DNA from: Meghimatium bilineatum
Lineage: Eukaryota > Mollusca > Gastropoda > Stylommatophora > Philomycidae
Length of the DNA stretch: 64,000 nt
Direction of reading: 5' to 3'
Assembly (NCBI GenBank): GCA_034231615.1
Contig: CM067299.1
Coordinates: forward strand, 11,618,469-11,682,468
A program made the translations under genes and the position numbers. Numbering within the stretch: the stretch's first letter is position 1; each line of letters opens with the position of its first letter. The notes beneath the pieces are model-generated. The model had not been told where the DNA came from and searched no databases. It saw only the letters and a program-made list of their open reading frames with translations. Below are positions 35,246-47,388 of this stretch, in pieces.

Positions 35246-35539
35246 AGCAAAAAAAATAAAGAAATGTATAGTCTATAAAGACGAACATGAGAACAAATTC
35301 AAATCTTCGATACCTTGATACGATAGTGGAAAAATCAACTTAATAACTTATCAAATGCTGCATCTATCATTGTGAATCGGATTGGTTATTGTAGATACTA
35401 TGCACAATATACAATGATTGGGACACGTGATTAATTGTATATTCATTTGCTATTCTGCAGCGTCAGGTAGTTGAAAGTTGTTCTAGTTATGGCTTTGCTA
35501 TTTGCTTCATATTTGCTTGTTTTTGTGGTTTAATTTACT
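35246..35539. other. No recognised feature
   Basis: Nothing supported. Confidence 0.5.
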
Positions 35540-35960
35540 CATAGAAAGCATCTTAAGAAAGATCTGCTTCTGACTTTGTCTCTGTTGTGCCTCTGTGCAA
35601 TGATTTTGCAGCAGCCTGTATCAACAGAACATTGTATGATGGTAATCTGGAAGTGTGTGCAGCCAACCACTTTGTTGTCTTCTGATATAATATAAAACTT
35701 GGGCTCTGTTAGACTTCTGATGTTTTCATTTCTGATTCTGTTTCGTAATGTTATTCCTAGAATTCTAATCAGGCATGCCGTTTATGTTCTGGAAAGGTTT
35801 TCCTTTTCTTTTACTATCAGTGCCCAAGTTTGGCATTTGTAGCACTATGCTGGTATGATAATCATTTTGTGTAATGCTACTCTGGTGTTTATGTCAATAT
35901 CTTTTTTAGTGTAGGAAACATCTGTCCTAGGATATGGTAGCAACGTTGCATCGCATCTAC
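35540..35960 (-). mobile_element. LINE-A fragment, minus strand
   Basis: GGTAATCTGGAAGTGTGTGC, TGATGTTTTCATTTCTGATT, TCAGGCATGCCGTTTATG, CAAGTTTGGCATTTGTAGC and ACTATGCTGGTATGATAATC follow the order of LINE-A at 41950-42200. It may be the upstream part of the copy at 34662, or a separate insertion. Confidence 0.65.
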
Positions 35961-36650
35961 GATAAATATCCACATTGATACATTCTCATTTGTTTATAAG
36001 ACTTTGTGAATTGAAGTACTGATGACATTAAAGTGATAAATGATTCGCTGAGAAAGCACTGCGTGAAGAGAAAAAAAGGAAACAAATTAAAAATACATAA
36101 TTGTGCTCATCTCGTGAAGACATGTTTACGTAATGTGAATCCTCAAACAAAATCGAATATAGCAAGTATCGGAATTTTGTGAGAAACAAAATGCCAAACT
36201 AAGATTCTATTTGATAGGCCCTACTTTTCACAGCAAAACATTTCTTGCTTACATAATCGAATATATATAAACATAGACATTAGTGTTCATATGAATACAG
36301 ATTACTGAACGGTTATATTTAGAACGTGTGTAAAAAACGTATGTCATCCTATTGCATAACATTATGAACAAGTGTATTGAGGACTAGGCCAATAGAGGGT
36401 TATCTGGTAACATCACAACACGGGCAGACCGCCAATACGTGTCACAATATTTTGTGCATGTTGCACAGTATACCTTTTCTTCTGGAATGGGATATTTACA
36501 AAAGTACAACTGCAATTGGTATGGTGGATGCTACAATAAAAACCTGTTTTTGGTATGTGATATGTCACAATATCATCAACAGGTAGCATATCATGGACTG
36601 GATACAGCAGTCATTGTAAATACTCGAAACTACTGCCTATCCTTAAATAT
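35961..36650. other. No recognised feature
   Basis: The frames at 36377-36714 overlap in two phases and show no domain. Confidence 0.45.
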
Positions 36651-36651
36651 T

Positions 36652-36765
36652 TACTCTTCTGTGAGTGTCATGTTCATGTGGTTCTCGATAACTTATGTTC
36701 ATCTTCTTTTGTGAATGTCATTTTCATGTGGTTCTCGATATCTTATGTTCATCTTCTTTTGTTAA
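36652..36765. repeat. Two-copy tandem duplication
   Basis: GTGAATGTCATTTTCATGTG, GTTCTCGATA and TCTTATGTTCATCTTCTTTT occur twice, about 57 bp apart. Confidence 0.85.
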
Positions 36766-37192
36766 TGATACGTTGAGATGCTTTTTAGAGATATCTTTTC
36801 TCCTTCTCCTTTTTGGTCAGTCGCTTATCATCCCCTTAATTATTGTCAAGTGTGTACTGTCATGTCATTGAATTTATACATAATATTGTAGCTTTCTGTA
36901 GATAACCATGATATTCTGGTAGATACATTTTTATATTCATGTCTCTTCGGATGTCGCTATGTGTGATAATTATGTCCATTGTATCGTGTTCTACGAACTC
37001 ACAAGACTGAAGTGATATTATTATATCTTATGTCAAAATAGTCTAGTTATCTTGTTTGCAGAATGTTACAAAAATAAGATGTTATTAGTATGTAAGATGT
37101 TACAGTAGTAGAATATTGTTGGTATTTATCATAATACAACAATGAGCAGTTATTGCCTTGGGGGTAATATTATTACCAAACGTTGATATTGT
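36766..37192. other. Mostly unassigned; degenerate ends of the 34-bp array
   Basis: AAGATGTTACAGTAGTAGAA and ATTGTTGGTATTTA near 37085-37128 look like diverged units of the array at 37603-38008, on the other side of the R375 insertion. Confidence 0.4.
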
Positions 37193-37205
37193 TATGTAGT
37201 ATGTT

Positions 37206-37589
37206 CTTGATTCCTGATTAGAAACTAGCCTCACAGCACGTGGGACATTCCCATAAGTGCTCCGCCCTCTGTTCCAGCAGCCAACCTAATGCTGCCGAAA
37301 CAGACGTCGACATCAGTACACAACTCTGGCCCTTGCGACAGGTTTCTTTGTTGTTCTGCTCACCCACGCCATGCCCGTAACTAGTTCAAGCACAACGTCG
37401 GCCTGTCGGAACAACATGGTAACTGTTCTCGAAGGTTACGAATACGGGATTGTATAGATGACGTGCAATGAAGCTTATATAAGAAAATAACCTCAATATA
37501 AAGGCATGTCACCTACTAAGGTTTTCTGTTGCATGGTTGGTTTGTCTAGTGAGCCATTGGTGAGACCCACAGACGCAACCGCGTGTTAG
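37206..37589 (+). mobile_element. R375 copy 3 (384 bp) with perfect 13-bp duplication
   Basis: TATGTAGTATGTT flanks it exactly at 37193-37205 and 37590-37602. It begins CTTGATTCCTGATTAGAAAC and ends GCAACCGCGTGTTAG. Compared with copy 1 it lacks about 20 bp after GCAGCCA (the GATGATGTTTCGAATATAAT region). The perfect duplication suggests it is younger than copies 1 and 2. Confidence 0.9.
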
Positions 37590-37602
37590 TATGTAGTATG
37601 TT

Positions 37603-38008
37603 ATTACAGTACACTGATGTTGGTATGGGGCATGTTACTATGGTTCGTTGATGTTGGTATGGACCATGTTACTACAGTACGCTTATGTTGGTATGGGGCA
37701 TGTTACTATGGTTCGTTGATGTTGGTATGGACCATGTTACTACAGTACGCTTATGTTGGTATGGGGCATGTTACTACAGTACGCTTATGTTGGTATGGGG
37801 CATGTTACTACAGTACGCTTATGTTGGTATGGGGCATGTTACTACAGTACGCTTATGTTGGTATGGGGCATGTTACTATGGTTCGTTGATGTTGGTATGG
37901 ACCATGTTACTACAGTACGCTTATGTTGGTATGGGGCATGTTACTACAGTACGCTTATGTTGGTATGGGGCATGAGACTACAGTACGCTTATGTTGGTAT
38001 GGGGCATA
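37603..38008. repeat. 34-bp minisatellite, 12 units
   Basis: The unit is TATGTTGGTATGGGGCATGT plus TACTACAGTACGCT. A second unit type (GATGTTGGTATGGACCATG, TTACTACAG) alternates with the first in places, giving a 68-bp periodicity. The periodic open frames at 37617-38151 are by-products. Confidence 0.95.
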
Positions 38009-38129
38009 TTCCATATATCCAGATTTTAACCATAAGGCACATCGTAAAATCAATCTGCATACCAACATTGTGTTATCATTGTCAAACGTTCATTTCGTCA
38101 ATCACAAGTGATGATAACCATGTGTTACA

Positions 38130-38690
38130 TCCACTTTTGAAATTCAGCTAGAGTCATATGTCCTTGCCTGTGAGTTCATATATGGCGATTAAGAACTATT
38201 CGATGGGCAAATAGCCTTGGACAGTTCTGGCATGGAGTGACCACTGTAGGACTGTTGCATATCGGTTACTTTCTAGCTACCCTCCACTGTTGAGCTACTA
38301 TATTTCTCTTAATTTCACAAGTTGATGCGTCCTTTTTCACGATAGAGCGCCATGTAGATCTATTTTATGCAAGTTCTTTTCGCTCAAAGCTACTATGTCA
38401 TTATGGTACCTTGCTAGTTATCTCCCAATCAGGCTTTTCGTCGAACATATCTATTTATGTTTGAGTCATTGTCGAGAGGTGCGCGTACATTCCAAACTCC
38501 TGAAGTTGGAAAACCATGTCCCTTCGGGTGAATTTTAAAAATGACTTGCACTAAGGATTTTGAGGAAGAGTTGTGCAAAGCGTCGACCTCACTCTCTTGT
38601 CGACTCTCATTTGAAACCAGTGGCAAGAGGAGTGGAGACGACTGGAAGTGAAGTTCAATGCAGTGGATGGCCATGTTTTTCTATGTCAGA
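38130..38690 (-). mobile_element. LINE-G copy with most of its middle deleted
   Basis: From its 5' side (38680 downward on the minus strand), HPKGHGFPTSGVWNVRAPLD then NDSNINR corresponds to the start of an APE-type endonuclease (WNVR.LLDN is typical of that start). Within about 100 bases it passes to sequence shared with the LINE-G 3' end at 23340-23640 (CATGGCGCTCTATCG, GGACGCATCAACTTGTGAAA), then a C2H2-type finger CQNCPRLFAHRIVLNRHI with a stop before the final TH. The reverse transcriptase between them is missing, with the junction near 38400-38440. Confidence 0.7.
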
Positions 38691-38727
38691 CAATGTAAAG
38701 TTTATCCATAGCATGTAACTGCGGTTG

Positions 38728-38900
38728 GGGTGTAAGACGTTACGTAATCTTACGCAATCAGCGGCTCTGCTATATGAAGGCGGTAGTCATCACCTCTTTC
38801 TCACGGTCTTTACTTCCCATAAAGTCCTGTATCCATGTCAGGCTGAGTCGACCCGGGAGCCCTTGCCGTCTTAAAAACATTTCCATCTCAAATGGGAAAT
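38728..38900 (-). mobile_element. tRNA-headed SINE (type 1), headless copy
   Basis: GCGGTAGTCATCACCTC, CTTTACTTCCCATAAAGTCC, GAGTCGACCCGGGAGCCC and ATTTCCATCTCAAATGGG match the body of the SINEs at 27874 and 39611. The B-box and A-box end is missing on the right, where it stops just before the adjacent LINE-A. Confidence 0.75.
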
Positions 38901-38924
38901 GAACACTAACTAAACAACAAGAGA

Positions 38925-39515
38925 ATTATATATATCTAACGCTGTAACCTTTTGTTGCCTTTCAGCGCCAGGGGTAGAAGAGTTTTCTGGAGACGGCCCT
39001 CTTGTGTGATGAGTATATTGTGGAATGTGTCGCCTCTTTTATATCAGTGGTCCATAGTTTTCGTAGTCGGTCTCTAGGTCTGCATTCGATGTATCTATGT
39101 AGCATATCTTGCTGTGGTATGCTGTTTGATGGTAGTCTGCTGATCTGTGCAAACAATTTCATCTGGTATCTCTTGGTATATTCTAAGATTGGTGTGGTGC
39201 CGGTTTTTTTGTGTCGGAGGTCCTAATTCCTCACCCTTTCTCTTAGCGATATTTCTAGGATTCTGCGTAAGCATGCCATTTCAACTGTCAAAAGTTTTCG
39301 TTTGCCTTGTGCTGTCGTTGTTCGTATATGGCATTGGTAGCACAGCGGTGGCAGAATAATCGTGTTGAATAGTGTTATTTTGGTATTTAAATCTACGTTT
39401 CTGTTTCTGAAGATTGGTATAATTTATCCTAGGGCTTGGTATACTTTACTACATCTATTATGAATTTCTTTTCTGCTTCTGCCGTCTGTTGTTATATTAC
39501 TTCCTAGGTAATATA
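38925..39515 (-). mobile_element. LINE-A 3' half, minus strand
   Basis: Minus translation: FAQISRLPSNSIPQQDMLH, then ECRPRDRLRKLWTTDIKEA and STIYSSHKRAVSRKLFYPWR near the C-terminus. Further upstream the nucleotide blocks GAAGATTGGTATAATTTATC and GGGCTTGGTATACTTTACT match 21990-22035. It is continuous across the R375 insertion point of the 21-kb copy. The tail at 38925-38940 is a decayed TATATATC tract. Confidence 0.85.
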
Positions 39516-39610
39516 TAGGAGAGAAAGTTTACACGTGTAAAATGAGATGTATAAGAAAGACACATGAGGAATAAAGAGATTAAAAGAGCTTTTGGAACAA
39601 ATATAGTGGA

Positions 39611-39883
39611 AAAAAAAGTAAAGTAACCCATAGCATTTATTAATGCCGTAGGGGTGTGAGATGTCTGAGAAATATGAATTTCACAGGCTCTGCAAATGAG
39701 GGCGGTAGCCATCTCCTCTCCCTCGCAGTCTTTACTTCCCGGATTAATCCGGTACCCATTTAAGGCGGGGTCGACCTGGGAACCGTTGCGATCTTAAAAC
39801 ATTTCCGCCTCAACTGGGGAATGAACCCAGGACCACTCATATGCGAAGCCAGTGCGATAACCACTGCGCTACCGCGGCCCCCT
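39611..39883 (-). mobile_element. tRNA-headed SINE (type 1), best copy
   Basis: On the minus strand the head shows GCCGCGGTAGCGCAGTGG, TTATCGCACTGGCTTCGC and GGTCCTGGGTTCATTCCCC. The B box in GGTTCATTCC is one base from the GGTTCAANCC consensus. The body has GGTCGACCCCGCCTTAAATG, GGTACCGGATTAATCCGGG and AAGTAAAGAC. The tail is the complement of AAAGTAAAGTAACCC. It is about 273 bp. Confidence 0.9.
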
Positions 39884-39944
39884 ATATAGAATAAATCATA
39901 GATAAGTGATTCGGCCACTAAATAAGAAATAACCCTTATTGGCA

Positions 39945-40102
39945 GAAGTAAGCGTATACAATATGAACATGGAAACAGCAAGAAGGAGAGTTAAGGCCGA
40001 GAAGACGGTGGATTGTAGGAGTTACCAATGTTCTGAGACGTTATAATATTCCTGCGTATCAAGCAACCTAACGTGGCACGCCCAGAACACCGATCGTCAT
40101 TT
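39945..40102 (+). mobile_element. LINE-H 3' fragment
   Basis: RPRRRWIVGVTNVLRRYNI and PAYQAT are readable, ending in ATTTAATCCTGTGAC, where a SINE-I is inserted. The partner copy is at 29391-29600. Confidence 0.7.
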
Positions 40103-40113
40103 AATCCTGTGAC

Positions 40114-40393
40114 CGCCCTTGTGTTGCGGGGCCCGAAAGGGGAGTAAAGAATAGCAACACTAATTACCTTCCATGCGTGTCGTAAGAGGCGACTAAGGAG
40201 ATTATCGGATGGAGTTGGCTGTCCCATCCCATATAGGGTCAGTGACCCACAGCCATGCTGAAGTCGGATGTGTCAGGCCGAAAGGCGCAGATATCACAGC
40301 AATGCTGTAAACCATGACACAACGCATCCCGTTCTCCGGACTACATCCTGCTAATCTTCAGGAGTGTGAGAACGAACGCAGACGAAGAAGAAG
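40114..40393 (+). mobile_element. SINE-I copy (280 bp) with 11-bp duplication
   Basis: AATCCTGTGAC flanks it exactly at 40103-40113 and 40394-40404. It reads TTGCGGGGCCCGAAAGGGGA, AATAGCAACACTAATTACC, GTGTCGTAAGAGGCGACTAA, AGTTGGCTGTCCCATCCC, GTGTCAGGCCGAAAGGCGC, GTTCTCCGGACTACATCC and a GAA tail. It gives the best limits for the family. Confidence 0.95.
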
Positions 40394-40404
40394 AATCCTG
40401 TGAC

Positions 40405-41244
40405 ACATCACAACAAGAGCAGAGAAAGTATGGTATCGAAAGTATAATAGAGAGATGATTCAACAAGAAACACGCACAAATGAAGTTTGTTACAAGAATA
40501 AATTAACAATTATAAGAACTATATCCATGCTTATTGTCTCTGACTCGTTAAAATATTTAATTTTTCCATCATCTGCGTTGGATAATGTTAGTGAACACTG
40601 CAAGGTTGTCAGAAAATATGCCTCATTTAGTTGTTTTAAATTACATCTATAGGATTCAAAGTAGTCTGGATTCTAATGTGTATTTACAAATGAAACTAGC
40701 AACACTTAAAATGGTCCCTGGAATATGTCTGAACTATATCAGTCTAAGTGTACGCCGTAAATCTTTCACTGATATCCCTACATTTTAATCGTTTATAGTA
40801 TCATAATTCTATATAAGCTTTCCTTTGCTCATGTGAATTTATAGTTCAGAGTTCAAAAAATGAAGCAACTGTCATCTATTCAGGCATTTCGTATTAGGCA
40901 ACTAAGAAAACTTGAGAATAGGTTTACAATCTTTCACTTGTAAAAACATCATCTTTTGTATTGAATGTCTTGTCACGGTTTCTTACTTTTGATTTTGTCG
41001 TATTGTCGACATGGTAGATGAAGAGATAAAGGGTAGAAAACATTGCACCAGTGTTCTTTGGTGGCAGATCATAGGTAACGGGGAATCTCTACAGATGGGT
41101 AAACAATCTCACAGAAGAATGTGGCCAAGAGGTGCATGCTAATTTTCTGACAGGACGTGATGATCTTGGAATACTGTGGCACTGGAATGCTTAACTTAGG
41201 AAACTAGACATTCATCAATAAATCCACTAACAGGTATGTGCTTT
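40405..41244. other. Mostly unassigned
   Basis: Short frames at 40455-40788 overlap in two phases without domains. 41010-41220 is GC-richer and may be a LINE C-terminal remnant, but no diagnostic block is clear. Confidence 0.4.
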
Positions 41245-41609
41245 AGAGACAACAGATAGTGTACGAGTCAAAGTATCACCTACGTTGAGACAACAGATCG
41301 TGTACAAGTCAAAATATCACCTACGTTGAGACAACAGATAGTGTACGAGTCAAAGTATCACCTACGTTGAGACAACAGATAGTGTACGAGTCAAAGTATC
41401 ACCTTCGTTGAGACAGCAGATAGTGTACGAGTCAAAGTATCACCTACGTTGAGACAACAGATCGTGTACAAGTCAAAATATCACCTACGTTGAGACAGCA
41501 GATAGTGTACGAGTCAAAGTATCACCTACGTTGAGACAACAGATCGTGTACGAGTCAAAGTATCACCTACGTTAAGATAACAGATCGTGTAGTCAAAACA
41601 TCACCTCAA
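41245..41609. repeat. 41-bp minisatellite, about nine units
   Basis: The unit is GAGACAACAGATAGTGTACG, AGTCAAAGTATCACCTACGT, T. A second type has ATCGTGTACAAGTCAAAATA; the two types alternate in a repeated order. Confidence 0.95.
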
Positions 41610-41749
41610 TTGCTCAACATAGGAAGACTTTGCTTTTGTCAGATGTCCTTTGAACGGAAAAGTGCTGCCTGCTAACAGCCAGAGGCATTACGTCATCCGC
41701 CACCATCATATAATATTCGTGAGCAAATCTACTCATTTCAGTAGTATAT

Positions 41750-42245
41750 ATCTATCTATACGCTGTGGCCCTTGTTTGCCTTGCGACGTCAGGGGTGGAA
41801 GAGTTCTCTGGAGATGACAGTCTTGCGTGCTGTTTGTAAGCTTGTTGCTGTTGCTTCTTGTATTTCTTGATCCATCTTTTTACATGGTCTGCCTCTGGCT
41901 TTATAGTCGTGATGTCTGTGTGTCATGTCCATTTGTGACATGCTGTCTGTTGGTAGTCTGGAAGCGTATAAAAACTACGTGATCTGTTGTCTTTTGATGT
42001 GTTCCAATACTGGTATTGTTTTGGTTATTTGTCTGATGTTATCGTTTCTAATGCTATCTCTTAATGATACTCAGAGTAATCTTTGTAAACATGTCATTTC
42101 TGTTGTCACTATTTTCTTTTGTCTTGTACTGTCATTGTCCAGATTTGGCACTGGTAGCACAGTGATGGAATAATAATAGTCTTGTAGAAGGCAACTTTAG
42201 TGTCTATGTTTACATTTGTGTAGTAAATGTCAGTAGTAATGTAGC
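41750..42245 (-). mobile_element. LINE-A copy, minus strand
   Basis: From the 3' tip: TATCTATCTATACGCTGTGG, TCAGGGGTGGAAGAGTTCTC, CATGGTCTGCCTCTGGCTTT (the complement of an ARGRPCK block), GTCTGTTGGTAGTCTGGAAG and CTCAGAGTAATCTTTG. The tail retains two or three TATC units. It is closest in sequence to the plus-strand copy at 46474-46652. Confidence 0.8.
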
Positions 42246-42489
42246 CACAAATATGAAATAATAAATGTTTGCTTTCTTTCGTACCAGTCAAGTACACAAA
42301 TGGGAGATAACAATTAAATTGTATGGCTTGCGGCTGAAATGAGGATGAGCTTTGATGTGTGAACTTAGTTGAATCTATATTACTAGTCTACAGCGTTGTG
42401 CACTAAATGTCTCTGGTTCGAATGACACTCGAGATATATTGTTTACAAAGTATTATTTTCTAAGATATTCCTGGAAATTATTTCTTGAA

Positions 42490-42735
42490 GTTATGTGCTA
42501 TGTATTATGTGCTATGTATTATGTGCTATGTGTTATGTGCTATGTATTATGTGATATGTGTTATGTGCTATGTATTATGTGCTAAGTGATAAGTATTGTG
42601 TGTTATGTAATATGTGTTATGTACTATGTGTTGTGTGCTATGTATTATGTGCTCTGTGTTAAATGATATGTGTTATATGCTGTGTTATGTGTTATGTGTT
42701 ATGTGCTATATGTTATGTGTTTTGTGCTATACTCG
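42490..42735. repeat. Degenerate 14-bp ATGTGCTATGTATT array
   Basis: About 17 copies with C/T and A/G variation. It may have grown from a shorter ATGTGYT motif. Confidence 0.9.
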
Positions 42736-42955
42736 ACGCTTCTTTGGGAGTGACGGATTACATATGTGGTAATTCGAATATAATGAAATCAATCCAATAC
42801 GCCTTATCAACCCTCTTTACACTCGGATAGAATATACGGTTTAAAATGATATTTTAAGGAACACGTCATAAATGAGGAAGTTATTGAAAGAACTGACAAA
42901 AACAGTCGACGGAGAGATAAAGGGAGAGTCAGAGAGTCAGAGAGAATTTGATACT

Positions 42956-43195
42956 TTAAAATATGGCTCTCAAACTGAATACAAAGATTAATACACATCC
43001 ATCATTCATAGGGAGACAGAAATTGTTCTGGAATCCCCATAGGAAGAGTAATATAGGAAGATCAAGAAGATCTTGGAAAGTAGAGCTATAAATATTTATG
43101 ATGGATAGGAAAGGCATGGAACGAACTGGGACCAAGAGCAAAAGATATTAAAAGTGGAAGAAGTTAATTCAAGTCATATACTCCACAGGGACCTC
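42956..43195 (+). mobile_element. LINE-D 3' end
   Basis: GRSRRSWKVEL, then in the next frame KAWNELGPRAKDIK, then CTCGATGATGAATATC. This recalls the GRP..W block and the W..L..DR..W end of LINE proteins. Frameshifted and truncated. The GATGATGA ending resembles the LINE-B tail. Confidence 0.5.
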
Positions 43196-43784
43196 GATGA
43201 TGAATATCAAAAAGGTATAGGGTGTTTCATAACAATATTTTCACACTAGCATCTTTCCTGCTTAATATCTTCGTCTTAAATGTTTTTTTTCTTCTCTTAA
43301 GCGTCGGCACTTATAAGAGAACAATTGCCAATTATTAGTTTCTGCTTGATATAGCCTCAAGCTTGGCTCATTTAGATCTAGCCTTGCTGAAACTTAATTA
43401 CTACTTCCCTCGCGTCGTCCATAGAGCACACGTGTATGCGTTCAACGAAATTGGCTGCAAATAACATCAGAGGTCTCTACAGCTCACATCAAACGTGGAA
43501 CTGAATAGACATTTCCAATTTTTTACAGGAATTTAATCCTGTTTCTTCTTATTTTAATACGTCTGTATTGCTAGTCATTCAATCTGAAGACAATTTATTT
43601 CTTTTTAAGAGTTCATTTACATTTATTTCGATGTAAAATCATGTAATTTGTCTAGTATACGTTATAATTTCCTTCATTTAATCTCCTCGATTTTCACTAG
43701 AATTAAGTATTCTTTATTTATCCTATACAAATCTCATTAGGAATACCAATAAAACAGAAATAAGCACAAATATATCTGTCTCTT
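43196..43784. other. No recognised feature
   Basis: Nothing supported. Confidence 0.5.
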
Positions 43785-43960
43785 AGGTCTATATATCTCA
43801 CTGTAACGTCTATATATCTGGCGGTAAGGTCTGTATTTCTGTCGGCAAGGTCTGTATATCTGGCGGTAAGGTCTATGTATCTCGCTGTAAGGTCTCTAGA
43901 GCCCTGTAAGGCCTATATTTCTGTCAGTAAGGTCTATATATCTGGCGGTAAGGTCTGTAA
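43785..43960. repeat. About 20-bp degenerate tandem repeat
   Basis: Units such as GTCTATATATCTGGCGGTAA, with GGTCTGTATTTCTGTCGG variants, about eight copies. Confidence 0.85.
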
Positions 43961-44814
43961 ATTGTCAAAGTTCTTCAAATTTAAAAGTGTACTAATTTAA
44001 TACTTATTTAGATTCCAAATATGAATCTCATTTCGTATTAGTAATACTGCCTGCATGTGAGCTTTTGTTTACTAAAATAGTCGAAGTAAATGTGTGATTT
44101 ACTGACACTTGCCCATATCAGTTTTTTACTAAGGCAGATGGAAGTAAATGTTCTGTATTTTGCTGTCGCCTATTAACCCCTAAGGAAAATAAAATAGTTA
44201 CACTTTTCCCTGGCAGTCTAACAAAATTTTACTTTCTGGTATAGATGTAACTCAAGACATAACATATTGAAAGAGTACCTCTAAATGTGCTATTTAATAA
44301 ATGAATTATACAATTCTCTTCACAAGAAGGAAATTACATCTTCATATTGAACAAGCAGACAACGAGATAATTAGCATGGCAGTGCATGTAGCAATTGTGC
44401 TTCTCAAAGTCTTATTTAGTTATTGTTCGCTTGAAGTGAGAGCAAAATACATCCCTCTGTATCTCAATTTATCATACTAATAAATGTATTTGTGTGTGTC
44501 TCCATGATTCAAGACTGTCTCATATGCTTCTATTTTCTTTCAGTCTATCAGTTGAGCCACTGAATGTTCATCTATTTTGTTTAGAACGTCCATTTAATGG
44601 ACCAATAATCTTCGTTGTTATTGAGATTTGTTGTTTATAATATAAGTTTTATTTTCCCTGGATTATGCAAGTTTTTTTTTTACATTCAGTTGCATATATA
44701 TTGGATATGTATACGGTAAATAATTGTATAATTACCTCGAAGTAACGCAATTCAAACTTAATTCAAATTTACAAAAATATAATAAATACTAACCTGAAAC
44801 AGAGATTTCTCTTG
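43961..44814. other. No recognised feature
   Basis: AT-rich; nothing supported. Confidence 0.5.
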
Positions 44815-45090
44815 TTGTTTTTTTTTGCGTCAGATCTCGCAGCTAATGTGCATTAGCAGGTAATAGTCCGGAGAACAGAATGTAGCGTTACTTCATTGTT
44901 CACGATTCGACTGATATATCTGCACGTTTCAGCCTGACATATCCGAGTTCAGCATGGTCACTTTGATCCTCTATTGAATGGAACAAGCAGTTCTTCTAAC
45001 AAAATCTCCTTATTATCCTCTTGCAACATATATGACAGGCAAAAACGTCGTTATTATTGTTTCTCCTGTCGTGCCCAGGTAACCAGAATT
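44815..45090 (-). mobile_element. SINE-I copy, minus strand
   Basis: On the minus strand: CAATAATAACGACG, TATGTTGCAAGAGGATAA, TGCTTGTTCCATTCAATAG, CTGAACTCGGATATGTCAGG, CTGAAACGTGCAGATATATC and GTTCTCCGGACTATTACCTG. It is full length in order but diverged, and its GAA tail is mostly lost. Confidence 0.8.
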
Positions 45091-45509
45091 AAAGGTTCAC
45101 ACGGTTTTACATCGTAGAGGACTTACTTTGTTGCATTATGTTTTCTCTACATGTACTCCGTTACTCTCAAAACCAGAAAAACGGTGAAAAGACGAGGAAG
45201 AAGTTGATGCCCGAAAGACATTACTGTTTTAAAATTCTCTTGCTTGTCGCAGGTCACCTCGTCAACAATTCTCAGAGGACTTTATATACACTCTTCTGCC
45301 AAGAATACCATTCATAGCACCTAGCTTCGAGCGATGGTTCTCGTAGATATCAGAACAAATTCACTCTGTATAGAAGACCTAATGAACCTCATTCGAATCT
45401 GCAACCTTTTAAGATTTCCTGTTCCTGTACTTTCGACATCTCACTTCCATATCTCGGTTAGACATGTTTGTGTGGTGTGGTCATTTCTATTCGTTGTCTT
45501 TTGATGTTT
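45091..45509. other. No recognised feature
   Basis: Nothing supported. Confidence 0.5.
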
Positions 45510-45565
45510 TGTGTGTATCTTGATAAAGTATTTTTAGTCGAAACGTTGAATATGTTGTGTGCATT
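45510..45565 (+). repeat. Family M core motif
   Basis: TCTTGATAAAGTATTTTTAG, TCGAAACGTTG, then AATATGTTGTGTGCATTG. It matches the downstream block of 28200-28365 and 56790-56870. Confidence 0.5.
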
Positions 45566-45844
45566 GTAATTTATATTTGTTCTTATTAGCACATCATAAC
45601 ACCCTAGTTTTAGTGATAGTCCGTCGTGTCTTAGTGGAACTGTCTAAAAACCTGTGTTTTACTTAAGTACAACTGTTTTTACGTTTCACACAGTATTATC
45701 TTATATTAATTGTCAACCTATAAAGAGCAAGGGGAAATGTTGAACTACTACGCAATAAAGATATACAATTACTGCATTGTTTCCGCGTGTCGAAAGAATG
45801 ATACATATCACAATTAATTGTATTTCCGAATTAGGAAACTGGGA

Positions 45845-46262
45845 TATATAGAACAATTCTGATATATGGAAGTGAATCATGGACACTTAGCAGAACAGTG
45901 ATACATTATATTGATGCAGCAGAGATGTGGTTTTAGGGAACAATGTTAAGAACAACATAGATAGATAAAACCTTAAGGAAGATACACTGAAAGATGTTAA
46001 CTAAACTAAAGAAGCTGCTTTACCGAATCATAAAAAAATTAGTCCGGATAATTTTGGAGACATCATGAGAAGAGGTCAGCTGTAACAACATGCAAGTTGA
46101 AGAGCGTGAGGAGTATGGGAAGACCAAGAGAGAAGATGCTTGACATCCTAGCAGTGTGGCATGGGAGAACATCAGTATCATAAATGATTGACGGCATACG
46201 AAGTAGAAAGCTGTGAACATACATTATAATCAACGCCACACAGCATGAACTGTAAGAGGAAG
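45845..46262 (+). mobile_element. LINE-B copy, decayed
   Basis: LIYGSESWTLSRTVIHYIDA with AEMWF, then in other frames a GRPREKMLDILAVWHG block and RTSVS. The order matches the LINE-B C-terminus (YGSE.W, EMW, GR.REKMLD.L). Several stops and shifts. Confidence 0.75.
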
Positions 46263-46473
46263 AACACTTTAAATTTATTAAGCAAGAACTCGTCAAATAA
46301 ACACTTGCTCCATCCAAAAATCAATAAGAAAGCTTAGCTACGAAATGCAAACAAAGAATAACTAAACCCAAAAGCTTAAATGTACAAGCTGTATTCTCAT
46401 GAAAAATATAATCTTTAATGATCGTTGAATCAGTCATAGAATGATGTGGTCTGCGAATTTATCCAAGTAAACA

Positions 46474-47388
<915 letters not shown>

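Noticed and set aside
37617-38151. Nested periodic open frames
   Set aside because: They arise from the 34-bp minisatellite; three successive units give a 102-bp frame-preserving cycle.
38429-38674. Host gene of 81 codons on the minus strand
   Set aside because: WNVR.PLDN is typical of the start of a LINE endonuclease, and the adjacent sequence is the LINE-G 3' end.
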